In this document: positions 9,190 to 17,924 of the stretch, one piece after another
How positions within the stretch are numbered: position 1 is the first letter of the stretch
Layout: each line of letters begins with the position of its first letter
Assembly (NCBI GenBank): GCA_031081715.1
Contig: JAVHMA010000006.1
Location: 1 to 64,000, forward strand
Length of the DNA: 64,000 nucleotides
From: Armatimonadota bacterium
GTDB taxonomy: Bacteria; Sysuimicrobiota; Sysuimicrobiia; Sysuimicrobiales; Humicultoraceae
Direction of reading: 5' to 3'
Translations under genes and position numbers: made by a program
Notes under the pieces: model-generated
What the model was told of the DNA's origin: nothing
The model's input: the letters and a program-made list of their open reading frames with translations, nothing else
The model's database searches: none

Positions 9190-9207
9190 GGATCCCCCTT
9201 CCCGCGA

Positions 9208-10026
9208 CTACGCGCCGTCCCGGCTCGCACGTTGGACCGCGAGCCACGCCGGGACGTCCCACCCGCGCTCGCGGATCAACTCGGACAGCGCGTACAGGTC
9301 GAAGCGACGCCCCGAGAGGACGCGCTCGGCCGTGCCGGCCAGGTACCCGAAGGCCTCCGCGAACGCCTCAGGGCTGACATACCGGCGTCGCTCCTCATCC
9401 GGGAAGGCCGCGAACTCCGCGTCCGTCATCGAAGTCGGCTTGGTCTTCGCCCCGGGCGTGCCCAGCGTCACGATGACTCCGTGCGCCGCGGCCTCCAGCG
9501 CCAGCGATCGGAAGAGGCCCTCGACGCCGAACTTGGTTGCACAGTAGGCGGTCTCGAGCGCAAACGGTCGTACGCCGGCGTTCGAGGACATCGCGATCAC
9601 GTTGCCGCGGCCGCGGCCGACCACAACCGGGTACATGCGCCAGGTCAGGTAGTACGCCGCGACCAGGTTCACCCGGAGGGTGTCCTCCCACACCCCGGTG
9701 TCGGTCTCCTCGAACGGCCGGAGGTAGAGGACCGCGGCGTTGTTGACCAGGATGTCTGGCTCTCCCCACTGCCCGCGTACCTCGGCCAGCGCGCGGTCGA
9801 TCTCGTCGGGCCGGCGGAGGTCGACGCGGACGGGCAAGATGTCGCCGCCCTCATCGCGCACGATTCGGACCGTCGTGTCGAGCTCGTCGCTGAGGTCCAT
9901 GGCCGCCACGCGGGCTCCCCGGCGCGCGACGCCCAGCGCGGCGCCGCGTCCGATGCCTCGGCCCGCCCCGGTGATCACGGCCACGCGCCCGCGGAGGCCG
10001 TCGTCTGGTCGCGGCGACATCATCAT
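9208..10026 (-). CDS. Short-chain dehydrogenase/reductase (SDR)
   Basis: A classical SDR of about 270 residues: cofactor loop TGAGRGIGRG, NNAAVL, the catalytic Ser in MSSNAG, and the dyad YCATK. After the dyad, LGTPGAKTKP replaces the usual PG segment. The start is uncertain, with three consecutive ATG codons (10018-10026) and no clear ribosome site. A TTG-started extension to 10110 exists, but its extra residues do not look like an SDR N-terminus. It likely oxidises a sugar or alcohol with NAD(P). It is the first gene of the minus-strand set with the peptide-type permeases and is divergent from the Gfo/Idh/MocA gene. Confidence 0.85.
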   Translation of the reverse strand: MMMSPRPDDGLRGRVAVITGAGRGIGRGAALGVARRGARVAAMDLSDELDTTVRIVRDEGGDILPVRVDLRRPDEIDRALAEVRGQWGEPDILVNNAAVLYLRPFEETDTGVWEDTLRVNLVAAYYLTWRMYPVVVGRGRGNVIAMSSNAGVRPFALETAYCATKFGVEGLFRSLALEAAAHGVIVTLGTPGAKTKPTSMTDAEFAAFPDEERRRYVSPEAFAEAFGYLAGTAERVLSGRRFDLYALSELIRERGWDVPAWLAVQRASRDGA

Positions 10027-10068
10027 CGAAGAGTACGTCTGGAGCAGAGGATTCGCACGGACGTGAGA

Positions 10069-10085
10069 GCCTCCTGCCGGGAGGC
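10069..10085. promoter_or_regulatory. Inverted repeat in divergent intergenic region
   Basis: GCCTCC-TGCCG-GGAGGC is a perfect 6-bp inverted repeat. It lies in the roughly 100-bp spacer between the divergent SDR and Gfo/Idh/MocA genes. It could be an operator for a shared regulator or a leader hairpin. No regulator gene is adjacent, so the role is a guess. Confidence 0.3.
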
Positions 10086-10127
10086 CCGCTCGACGGTGAC
10101 AGAACTCCAACGAGAAGAGGATGGGAC

Positions 10128-11106
10128 ATGATGCGGCGGGTGGGAATCATCGGCGCCGGCCAGGCCAGTCCACCATGCAACGGCCATCACGGCCAGCCGG
10201 CGTGCCTCGGTCGCGTGGGTGGCGGATCCCGTGCAGGCGCGGGGTGAAGCCCTGGCCGAGCGCTGCCGAAGCCGGTACGTACCGGACTATCGCACGGCGC
10301 TCGCCGACGCAGAGGCCGCGTGCATCTGCGTGCCCCACGCTAACCTGGCGGAGGTCGCGGTGGAGGTCGCGTGCGCTGGGGTCCACCTGTTGCTGGAAAA
10401 GCCCATGGCGACGACCCTGGCCGACGCCGACCGGGTGATCGGCGCCGCGCGCGAGCATGCCGTGATCCTGATGGTGGGGTTCGTGCACCGGTTCCGGCCA
10501 GAGGCGACCGAGGCTCGCCGGTTGATCGTCGCGGGCGCGATCGGTCGGCCCGTGCTCATCACTGACCATGGATTCGGCGGCGGGCAGGACGCCTGGCCCG
10601 CGTGGGTACAGCAAGCGCGGTCGGGGGGCGGCCTGCTGCTCTACTCCGGCGTCCACCGGTTCGATCGGGTCCGTTGGCTGCTCGCGCGCGAGGTGATCGC
10701 CGTGCGTGGGACGGTTGCCGCGCTCCTGCCAGGCAGTGATGTCGACTCGTCCTACGGAGCCCTGCTGGATCTGGAAGACCACAGGCGCGCAGTACTGACG
10801 CATCATTACCACGCGATCCCTGCACCGCACACCTGGGAGACGGAAATCCACGGTCTGGACGGTCTCATTCGGATCCGTACGGGTGAAGGGCTCGAGGTCT
10901 TCACGCGGGAGGGCATCAGACGAGTGTCCTCGGGACCGGACCGGCGGTTCGAGGCCCAGCTCGAGGCCTTCCTGGACGCGATCGACGGCGCGCGGGATCC
11001 GCTGTCCTCGGGCGCGGACGGGCGGGCCGCGCTCGCCATCGCACTGGCGGTCGCCCGCGCGCACACGACCGGGGAGACCGTGGCGCTCTCACCACCCCAC
11101 CAATAG
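10128..11106 (+). CDS. Gfo/Idh/MocA family oxidoreductase, apparently frameshifted near its start
   Basis: A NAD(P)-dependent sugar or inositol dehydrogenase-type protein. From 10128 the reading frame encodes MMRRVGIIGAGQA, the expected Rossmann glycine loop. The continuation (HHATAITAS..ASVAWVADPVQARGE) lies in another frame, which then stays open to the stop. The shift falls in about 10160-10168, equal to one extra base or two missing bases. Downstream the family motif LLEKPMATT is intact, as are the C-terminal domain (SGGGLLLYSGVHRFD) and FVHRFRPEA. The longest intact piece starts at 10219 (295 residues) and lacks the cofactor loop, so it should not bind NAD(P). Either a sequencing error or a recent mutation is possible. 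The next gene, an enolase-superfamily enzyme, starts shortly after. Confidence 0.75.
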
Positions 11107-11122
11107 AGGCAGGAGGATGCCG

Positions 11123-12223
11123 ATGCGGATCACGAGAGTACACGCGTGGCACGTACGCATGAGGCGGCGGGTCAGACTCACGACCTCGTACGGCGCCACG
11201 GCAGAGTCGGTGACGGTCGTGGCGGCGCTCGACACGGACCAGGGTCTCACCGGGTTCGGCCAAACCACGTCCGCCGCTCCGTGGTACGGCGAGAGCGCGG
11301 AGGCGATCATGGCCCAGATCGAGCGGTACCTGGGACCGGCCATCCTCGGCCGGAGCCCGCTAGACATCGAGGCCCTCGTACCCGTGCTAGACCGCGGCCT
11401 GCCCGGGGCCCTCTATGCCAAGTCCGCTATCGAGTTCGCCCTCTGGGACCTGAAAGGCAAGGCGCTGGGGGTGCCAGTCTACCAGCTCCTGGGCGGGCGG
11501 GCGCAGGAAGGCCTTCACCTGCACGGCTTCGTTCATCACGGCACGGTTGACGAGATGGTGGCCATGACGCATCAGCAGATCAGGGAAGGCTGGGTGATCC
11601 TTAAGATGAAGATTGGCATGAACCCAGCCGAGGATGCCGCCCGTTTTGCCGCGGTGCGCGAGGCCGCCGGCGGCCGCGCGGCCTTCCAGCTGGACGGGAA
11701 TACGGGCTACTCCCTGGGTGACGCGCTGCCCGCGCTGCGTGCGATGGAACGCCTCGGCGGTGTGGCGGTCTTCGAGCAGCCGGTGCGCTCCCTGGATGGG
11801 ATGGTCCGGCTGGCGCAGGCGCTGGAGACGCCGCTCATGGCCGACGAGCTGCTGAACACGCCCGAAGACGCCTTCCAGATCGCCCGCCGGCGAGCCGCGC
11901 ACGTCTTCCATATGAAACTGCACAAGTTCGGCGGCCTGCTGCGTGCCAAGCGCATTGCAGCCGTCGCCGAGGCAGCCGGGATCGTTCTCTCCGTGGCTCC
12001 CTACACCGACATCGAACTCGCGGCGGCGGCGCACTTCGCCGCATCCACACCGAACGCCACGTGGCCCGCAGGATTCACGCCGATGCACGACTCGATCCTG
12101 AGCGACCCGCTCGAGGTCATCGGGCAGCAGGTCAGGCCGCCCGAGCGAGCCGGGCTCGGTGTCGAGGTGGACCTGGCGCGGGTGCGGGCCGCGGCCCGCC
12201 AGGCGATCTCGGTGACCGCGTAG
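11123..12223 (+). CDS. Mandelate racemase/muconate lactonizing enzyme family protein
   Basis: A 366-residue enolase-superfamily enzyme with capping domain (about 1-120) and TIM barrel. The catalytic K-x-K is Lys161/Lys163. Metal-ligand candidates are Asp191 (FQLDGN), Glu218 (FEQP) and Asp241/Glu242 (ADE). The opposing lysine is Lys268 in HKFGG, which places it in the MLE-like rather than the mandelate-racemase (His/Asp) subgroup. AGGAGG ends 6 bases before the chosen ATG; an ATG at 11117 abuts the AGGAGG and is less likely. The reaction would start by proton abstraction next to a carboxylate (cycloisomerisation, racemisation or dehydration). Its pairing with the Gfo/Idh/MocA gene suggests sugar-acid or amino-acid-derivative catabolism. 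Confidence 0.9.
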   Translation: MRITRVHAWHVRMRRRVRLTTSYGATAESVTVVAALDTDQGLTGFGQTTSAAPWYGESAEAIMAQIERYLGPAILGRSPLDIEALVPVLDRGLPGALYAKSAIEFALWDLKGKALGVPVYQLLGGRAQEGLHLHGFVHHGTVDEMVAMTHQQIREGWVILKMKIGMNPAEDAARFAAVREAAGGRAAFQLDGNTGYSLGDALPALRAMERLGGVAVFEQPVRSLDGMVRLAQALETPLMADELLNTPEDAFQIARRRAAHVFHMKLHKFGGLLRAKRIAAVAEAAGIVLSVAPYTDIELAAAAHFAASTPNATWPAGFTPMHDSILSDPLEVIGQQVRPPERAGLGVEVDLARVRAAARQAISVTA

Positions 12224-12226
12224 GGT

Positions 12227-13375
12227 CTACGACGCGGGCGGCGGCGCGTCCGCCCACCGCCAGAGCAGCAGGATCGCGAGACCCACGGCCGCACCCGAGG
12301 AGATCAGCAGCGGGTATGCCGGATTCGCGCGGTACGCGTACCCGCCTGCGAACGACCCGGCGGCCGCGAGTAGCGCTGATGACATGCCGGCCAGGGAGAA
12401 CGCCCGGCCCAGAATCGCGGGCGGAGTCCGGGCACCGATCATGGCCTGAGCGAGCGCACTGAGCGGCGCGCGGCACCGCAGGGTCGCCGCTACCGGGAGC
12501 AGGACCGTCGGACCGTACACGGTCGCGAGCACGCCGAGCGAGAACACGCCGAGCTGGCCCGCCAGCGCCGGCGCGAGGCCGACGCGATCCGCTAACCGGC
12601 CGGCGAGCGGTGTCAGGATTACGGCTCCCACGGCCATCATGGAGTTCAGCATGCCGATCTCCGCGAGAGAGACACCGCGCGCCTCGCGCAGGAAGGGGGA
12701 CAAGAAAGGCACGACCAGGAGGATTACGGTCTGAACCCCGACGTAGACCGCCAGCACCGGGGCGAGCAGACGGAGATCGCCGATCGACGGCGCCCGCGAC
12801 GCGCCCGACGGCATCGCGCCGGGGCCGCCGTGCTCGACGCGAACGATGAGCCCTGTGGACAGCACGAAGAGGAAGAACGCCACCACCAACACCACGCGGA
12901 TGCCCGCGTATTCGGCGATCACGCCGCCCACCGCCGGGGAGACCAGGAAACCCACCGACGTCATCGTGCCCATCACGCTAAAGGCGCCCGCCAGCTCGCC
13001 TGGCGGTACGCGCTCCGTGACGTACGACTGGATGACCGGAAGGGCGAAGAACGTCAGCTCGTAGAGGAGCAGCCCCGGCAGGAGCCAGAGGTAACCAGGC
13101 GCCGCGGCCAGCATCAGCGGCACCGGCAGACCGATCAGCCACGACGCCAGCATCAACGTTCGCCGGCTGAACCGGTCCGCGACGCCCCATCCGATCAGGA
13201 AACCGACCGCCAGCGCCAGACTGCGGACCGTGAACAGGACGCCGAGCTCCACCGCCGAGGCGCCGAGCTGGCGGGCAAAGATAGGGATAAGGCCCTCGTA
13301 GAGGCCGACCCCGAGCATCCACAGCAACAGCGACGCGAACAGGAGCCGCAGGTTGCGGTCGGTACGGATCCTCAT
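12227..13375 (-). CDS. MFS transporter
   Basis: A 382-residue major-facilitator protein with about 12 membrane segments. After the second helix comes the loop GVADRFSRRTLM, an A-like motif (G..aDr..rr), repeated in weaker form as GRLADRVG in the second half. The start is the ATG of MRIRTDRNLRLLF, 8 bases after the GHMP-kinase stop; longer upstream reading has no membrane-protein character. It is the last gene of the ten-gene minus-strand operon and converges on the enolase-superfamily gene with a 3-base gap. A sugar or metabolite exporter is likely; the direction and substrate cannot be read from the sequence. Confidence 0.88.
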   Translation of the reverse strand: MRIRTDRNLRLLFASLLLWMLGVGLYEGLIPIFARQLGASAVELGVLFTVRSLALAVGFLIGWGVADRFSRRTLMLASWLIGLPVPLMLAAAPGYLWLLPGLLLYELTFFALPVIQSYVTERVPPGELAGAFSVMGTMTSVGFLVSPAVGGVIAEYAGIRVVLVVAFFLFVLSTGLIVRVEHGGPGAMPSGASRAPSIGDLRLLAPVLAVYVGVQTVILLVVPFLSPFLREARGVSLAEIGMLNSMMAVGAVILTPLAGRLADRVGLAPALAGQLGVFSLGVLATVYGPTVLLPVAATLRCRAPLSALAQAMIGARTPPAILGRAFSLAGMSSALLAAAGSFAGGYAYRANPAYPLLISSGAAVGLAILLLWRWADAPPPAS

Positions 13376-13383
13376 TCGGACCG

Positions 13384-14391
13384 CTACCGCCGCACGCGCA
13401 CGCTCAGCCCCCGCGCCGCGATGCGCGCCGGCAGCACTGGAAACCCGGCCTGCCGCAGCCCGGCCTCGCAGAACCGCTTCGCGCCCGGCCGCACCACCAG
13501 CAGCACGCACCCGCCGCCGCCCGCGCCACACGCCTTGCCCGCGAGCGCGCCGTGGCGCCGCGCCACGGCGAGGGCTCGGGCGACGACCGGGGTGGAGACA
13601 CCCGAGGCGAGCTCCCGACGGTGCTCCCACTCCTCCGCGACGAGCGAGGCCAGCGCATCGAGCCGGCGCTGCAGCAAGGCATCGCGCACGCGGCGCGCGA
13701 TGGCCGCGATGCTGCGCAGGTGGTTCACCGTGGACGGCACCCCGTCCAGGTACGCCCGCACGACCCCCCAGTTCGTCAGGCCCGAGGAGTGCGGCCGGCC
13801 GGTGTAGGCGATGACCAGCCGTTCCTGGAGCGCGCGGCGCAGCCGCGGGTCGCGCAGCACGGGGTGCACCCCGTCGCCGTCGGCGCCGAAGCGGATCGCG
13901 TTGACCCCGCCCCAGAGCGCGGCCAAGTAGTCCTGCCGACCCGTGAGGGTGCGCAGCGCCTGCGCCTCCAGACGCCAAGCCGCCGCCACGAGGTCGGCGG
14001 GCGACCGGCGTCGTCGCGTCCAACGGTCGAGCGCGGCCAGCAGTGCCACCAGGAGCGCGGACGACGCGCCGAGCCCGCTGCCCGGCGGGGCGGCCGACTC
14101 CATCGTCACCGCGAGTCCCTCGCGCGGCCGCGCGAACCGCAGCGCTCGGGCGGCGAGGTCCAGCGGCCCGCCTGCGGGCAGGGCGTCGAGCGTCGGGGCG
14201 ACAGCGCGCTCGCCCTGGTCCTTCGAGACCACGACGTAGCCACGCGGCGCGGGCGCCAGCCGCACACGCACCGGCACCTCCACCGCCACGTTCACCGTCC
14301 AGGCGTCGTCCTCAAGCAGGTAGAGGGGATGGATGTCGAGCGTGCCGCCGGCCAGGTCGACGCGCGTGGGCGCGCGCGCGGTGACGATCAC
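13384..14391 (-). CDS. GHMP-family kinase (sugar kinase type)
   Basis: A 335-residue GHMP-superfamily protein. It starts ARAPTRVDLAGGTLD, carries the ATP-binding motif PPGSGLGASSAL near residue 95 and ends with the C-terminal glycine motif GKACGAGGGGCVLLV. The profile is closest to bacterial heptose or fucose 1- and 7-kinases. The start is a GTG overlapping the TGA of the upstream gene (GTGA), which shows translational coupling. It would phosphorylate a sugar released in the cytoplasm from the ligand of the neighbouring ABC importer. The exact sugar is unknown. Confidence 0.87.
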   Translation of the reverse strand: MIVTARAPTRVDLAGGTLDIHPLYLLEDDAWTVNVAVEVPVRVRLAPAPRGYVVVSKDQGERAVAPTLDALPAGGPLDLAARALRFARPREGLAVTMESAAPPGSGLGASSALLVALLAALDRWTRRRRSPADLVAAAWRLEAQALRTLTGRQDYLAALWGGVNAIRFGADGDGVHPVLRDPRLRRALQERLVIAYTGRPHSSGLTNWGVVRAYLDGVPSTVNHLRSIAAIARRVRDALLQRRLDALASLVAEEWEHRRELASGVSTPVVARALAVARRHGALAGKACGAGGGGCVLLVVRPGAKRFCEAGLRQAGFPVLPARIAARGLSVRVRR

Positions 14392-15068
14392 AGCGCCATC
14401 GCGTCCAGTGCCCGCCGGAACGCCTCGGTCGCGCGTCCGATCCCGCGCGCGGTGCGACCGGTGACCACGGCACCGATCATGATCGCCCACACCTGTGGAA
14501 TCGCGAAGTACCGCGGCAGGTCCTCGGGCCGCACCCGCCGCTGGGTGGGCACGATCATGCGGCGCCTGGCGGCGGCGCCCAACCGTGCGAGCGCCACCAA
14601 GTCGCCCGCCGCCGGGTGCCGGCCGTACCCGTCGGGCGCGACCAGCGCGGCCTCGAGCCACTCGCCCGGCAGCGCGGCCAGCGCGCCGAGAGCCTCGGGC
14701 GGGTAGTCGTGGGGGATCGCGGGGACCACCGGGACGCCCACATCATAAAGGAAGAGCGGCAGCCTGGTGATGTAGGCATCGAGGAACGCGAACCGCCGCA
14801 GCCGCCGCAGCTCGTCCGGGCTCACCATCTCGTCCTCGCCGGGCACCAGGCCCGTGGGCAGCCCCACCGCCAGGATCTCCTCCAGCGCGGCGCCCTCCTC
14901 GTCGAGTGAGCCGAAGCGGGTTCCCGAGGCGCGGTGCCGGACATTGACGTGTACCTTGAGCAGGTCGGCGCCGGCGGAGGCGGCGGCGCGCGCCAGCGCC
15001 ACGTCGTTGCGCGGCAGGCTCACGATGAGCAGGCCGCGCCGGCCGAGCGGGTCGGTCCCCCGGGTCAT
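14388..15068 (-). CDS. Uncharacterised TIM-barrel-like protein
   Basis: A 226-residue protein I do not recognise as a named family. It shows alternating strand/helix periodicity like a small beta/alpha barrel: GLLIVSLPRND, then ADLLKVHVNV, then GLPTGLVPGEDE, then VPVVPAIPHDYP. The end (VTGRTARGIGRATEAFRRAL) recalls the phosphate-binding terminus of HisA/NanE-like barrels. KVHVNVRHRASG..FGSLDEE may hold active-site residues. It is locked between the FAD oxidoreductase (ATGA overlap) and the GHMP kinase (GTGA overlap), so equimolar co-translation is likely. An isomerase, epimerase or aldolase on the sugar phosphate is a reasonable but untested guess. Confidence 0.7.
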   Translation of the reverse strand: MTRGTDPLGRRGLLIVSLPRNDVALARAAASAGADLLKVHVNVRHRASGTRFGSLDEEGAALEEILAVGLPTGLVPGEDEMVSPDELRRLRRFAFLDAYITRLPLFLYDVGVPVVPAIPHDYPPEALGALAALPGEWLEAALVAPDGYGRHPAAGDLVALARLGAAARRRMIVPTQRRVRPEDLPRYFAIPQVWAIMIGAVVTGRTARGIGRATEAFRRALDAMAL

Positions 15069-16435
15069 GGCCCGACGAACGCCCCGCGCTCGCGGAGTCG
15101 CGCCCGTAGCGCCCGCGGGTCCACGGCCCGCAGCCCGACCCCGGCCCTCGCGGCCATCGCAGCCGCGGTCCCCGCCGCCTGCGCGATCGCCATCACGATC
15201 GCCGAGACCCGGAAGGCCGCGAACGCCTCGTGCGTGGACGAGATGCACCGGCCGGCGACCAGCCAGTTCTCGCCGCCGCGCGGCAGCAGGCACCGATAGG
15301 GAATCGTGTAGTAGTCGCCGCGCGGCACGCGGCGCGTGACCAGCCGCTCGGACGCCGGATCGTGGATGTCGATGGGATAGGCGCCGCAGGCCACCGCGTC
15401 CTCGAACTTCCGGGCCGAGACGATGTCGTCCGCCGTGAGCACGTAGTCCCCCACCACCCGCCGGGTCTCCCGCACGCCGATCTGCGCCGGCGTCTCGAGC
15501 AGGTAGGACGCGCCGAACCCGGGCACCCGCCGCCGGAGGAAGTCGGCCACCTGATACGCCTGGCGTCGCCCCTCGACCTCGGCCCGCGCGAGGTCCTCGC
15601 CCACGATGCCCAGCCGGTCGAGCACCCGCGTCGTGTTGACCACCGCCTCGCCGGGCCGTACGCCCTCGAAGACCAGCAGGCGGTCGCGCGGCACGGTCCA
15701 CTCGCCCCGCGCGCGCGCCTCGCGCACCAGCCCGCCGAACCCGGCGAAGCCGCGGCTGGGCAGCCCGCGCAGCCAAGCGATCTCGATGCGCTCGTGGATG
15801 CCCTGGCCGTGCTGGACCTCGTCGGGATGACGCTCGAGGTGCGCCATCACCGCCGCCCAGTCCACCCCGCCCAGGCGGAACATCATCGTCATCGGCTGCG
15901 GCCGCCGGTCCGAGGACCGGCCGACCTCGGCCTGCGCGCCCGCGGAGACCGAGAGGTCGCCGTCGCCCGAGGCGTCCACGAACACCGGTGCGCGCAGCTC
16001 GCGCTCGCCGTCCTTCTGCCAGACGCGCGCGGCGCGCACCACCCCACCGTCGGCCCGCGCGCGCAGGAACACGGTGTGGAGCCAGAGTTCCACCCCGGCA
16101 CCGGTCGCCATCTCCAGCAACACGCGCTTGAGGCCCTCGTAGTCGAACGGCGTGACCGAGTCGCAGAAGTCGATCGGGTCGGGGACGTGCCCGGGCGAGG
16201 CACCCAGGGCCACCAGCCGCTCGACGATCTCGCCGGGAATCCCGCGAACCACTTGAAGGTCGCCCGCGTGGAATCCCATGATCGGGGCCACCATCGCGGC
16301 GGTCAGCGTCCCGCCCAGAAACCCGTAGCGCTCCACGAGTGCCACGCGCGCGCCCTCGCGGGCGGCCGCGATCGCGGCGGTGGAGCCGGCCGGGCCCCCG
16401 CCGATCACCACGACGTCAAACGCCTTGCGCCTCAT
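15065..16435 (-). CDS. FAD-dependent oxidoreductase (FAD_oxidored/GidA-like fold)
   Basis: A 456-residue flavoprotein. Its N-terminal dinucleotide fold VVIGGGPAGSTAAIAAAREG is followed by VALVERYGFLGG, the ribose-binding acidic end and FAD loop of the FAD_oxidored family. VFVDASGDGDLS lies in the middle, and the C-terminal FAD contact reads NWLVAGRCISSTHEAFA. Relatives are common beside sugar ABC transporters in Gram-positive bacteria and candidate phyla, mostly with no assigned substrate. It overlaps DUF4127 upstream by 20 bp and the TIM-barrel gene downstream by 4 bp. A role oxidising a carbohydrate-derived compound in the cytoplasm is inferred from the operon. Confidence 0.87.
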   Translation of the reverse strand: MRRKAFDVVVIGGGPAGSTAAIAAAREGARVALVERYGFLGGTLTAAMVAPIMGFHAGDLQVVRGIPGEIVERLVALGASPGHVPDPIDFCDSVTPFDYEGLKRVLLEMATGAGVELWLHTVFLRARADGGVVRAARVWQKDGERELRAPVFVDASGDGDLSVSAGAQAEVGRSSDRRPQPMTMMFRLGGVDWAAVMAHLERHPDEVQHGQGIHERIEIAWLRGLPSRGFAGFGGLVREARARGEWTVPRDRLLVFEGVRPGEAVVNTTRVLDRLGIVGEDLARAEVEGRRQAYQVADFLRRRVPGFGASYLLETPAQIGVRETRRVVGDYVLTADDIVSARKFEDAVACGAYPIDIHDPASERLVTRRVPRGDYYTIPYRCLLPRGGENWLVAGRCISSTHEAFAAFRVSAIVMAIAQAAGTAAAMAARAGVGLRAVDPRALRARLRERGAFVGP

Positions 16436-17924
16436 CCGTCAACCGCACCTCGACCTCGAACAGCCGGTCCCACGGAAATGCCACGCCGTCGAAACCCGTG
16501 GCGCCGAGCGCGCGCTCGATCGGCGGCAGGACCTCGTCGCGGAAACGGCGCTGCGCCGCGTCGGACACCGCGGCCGCCGCCGCGCCCAGAGCCGCGGCGT
16601 TTGCGCCCACGCCCGCGAGCACCTCCTGCGCCAGGTACGGCCGGACCACGGCCTGGTACCCCCAGTCGTCGAGGAGCCGGCGCGCCAGGTAGCGCCGCCG
16701 CAGCCGGCGCAGCCGCACCTCGCCCAGCCGGCCGCGCGCGCAGAGGACCAGGATCACCTGGGCCAGCACCGTGCCCAGGGTGTTGCTGCACGTGTTCCAT
16801 CCGGCATAGCCCCACAGACCGGCCAGGTCGTCGCGCGCGAACAGCGACCGCACGAGCGCGTCGTCCGCGCCGTTGGCGAAGCGCACATCGGCGCACCCGC
16901 AGATGAGCCCGCGCCCCGCGGCCTCGGCTAGCGCCGCGGCCACCGTCCGCGTCGGGGCCGGCGGCGCCCCGCGCTGGTCCGCGGCCTCGCGCTGGGTGAC
17001 GCCCGCGAAGTTGTGCACCCACAGCAGGACCTCTGGCGACTCGTCGTCGACGACGCAGCCCGCGGCCTCCAGGTGGCTCGCCACGGTCTCCTCAAGCGTG
17101 AACGGCTCGTAGCGCGGCACGCTCCGCCTGGCCTCGGGGTAGGTGTACCGCACGGCCACCCGCGGCGGCCGGCCGAGCTCGTCCACCGCGGCGCGTGCGA
17201 GCAGCCGCGCGCACAGCTCGTCGGCGCCGGCCGAGACGTGTGCCCGCGCTCCGCCGCAGCGGTCGCGGAAGCGGCGCAGCACGGCCAGGTCCCCACGGGT
17301 CAGGCCGTAGGGCTCGGCGTCGTCCTGGCCGATCAGGAGCGCGCTCAGGCGCCCGGCACCGGCCAGGACGATGAGCTCGATGTTGACCACGAGCTGACGG
17401 CGCCGACGCCGGAGCAGGTCGTCCACCACGGTGGCGGGGACATCCGCGATCGCGTCGAGCGCCAGCCGGATGCGGCCGTCGTTGTCCGTGGCCTCACCGG
17501 CGTCCAGGTGCGCGGAGTACGCGCGCAGCCGGTCGCCGTAGGCGCCCCAGTACGCGGGCTCTTCGTCGCCGCCCCCGGTGGGGATGCGCGGGTTCACCGC
17601 GGCCAGGTAGGTGGGCACGCGCGCGGCCAGGCGAACGACCCGGTCGAGCCGGCGCCACAGAACCTCGAGCGAGTCCACCGAGAGCCGCGAGGCCACCAAC
17701 CCGCCGTGGATGAGCACCTCGGCCGAGGCGATCAGCGCATCCGCCCCTGGCGCCTCGCGCTCGACCCACCGGAACAGCCCGTCCAGGTCAGCCGGACGGC
17801 GCCGGCGCCCCAGCAGGTCGCGGGGCGGCGTGTCCCATGCCGCCCCGAGCAGCGGCAGCAGGTCGAGCACCGTCTCGCGCGTCGCCGGCCGGTCGTCGAG
17901 CGGCACGAAGAGCACCCGCTTCAC
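16416..17924 (-). CDS. DUF4127 family protein
   Basis: A 502-residue protein of the DUF4127 family, recognised from the N-terminal VLFVPLDDRPATRETV, ASAEVLIHGGLVASR near residue 80 and GYAGWNTCSNTLGTVLAQ near residue 375. The family has no established activity known to me. Conserved Asp, Asn and His clusters suggest an enzyme, and genomic neighbours in other bacteria are usually sugar importers. Here the GTG start overlaps the stop of the MalG-like permease (GTGA), tying its synthesis to sugar uptake. No signal peptide is visible, so it should act in the cytoplasm. Its position directly after the importer suggests the first modification or cleavage of the imported ligand. Confidence 0.85.
   Translation of the reverse strand: MKRVLFVPLDDRPATRETVLDLLPLLGAAWDTPPRDLLGRRRRPADLDGLFRWVEREAPGADALIASAEVLIHGGLVASRLSVDSLEVLWRRLDRVVRLAARVPTYLAAVNPRIPTGGGDEEPAYWGAYGDRLRAYSAHLDAGEATDNDGRIRLALDAIADVPATVVDDLLRRRRRQLVVNIELIVLAGAGRLSALLIGQDDAEPYGLTRGDLAVLRRFRDRCGGARAHVSAGADELCARLLARAAVDELGRPPRVAVRYTYPEARRSVPRYEPFTLEETVASHLEAAGCVVDDESPEVLLWVHNFAGVTQREAADQRGAPPAPTRTVAAALAEAAGRGLICGCADVRFANGADDALVRSLFARDDLAGLWGYAGWNTCSNTLGTVLAQVILVLCARGRLGEVRLRRLRRRYLARRLLDDWGYQAVVRPYLAQEVLAGVGANAAALGAAAAAVSDAAQRRFRDEVLPPIERALGATGFDGVAFPWDRLFEVEVRLTDEAQGV

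Noticed and set aside
10020-10110. TTG-started longer form of the SDR protein
   Set aside because: The extra 28 residues are unlike an SDR N-terminus, and three ATG codons lie just before the Rossmann fold.
7942-10131. 729-residue plus-strand open frame across the permease and SDR genes
   Set aside because: Composition is Arg/His/Pro/Asp-rich with no domains, while the minus-strand frames match DppC, DppB and SDR throughout.
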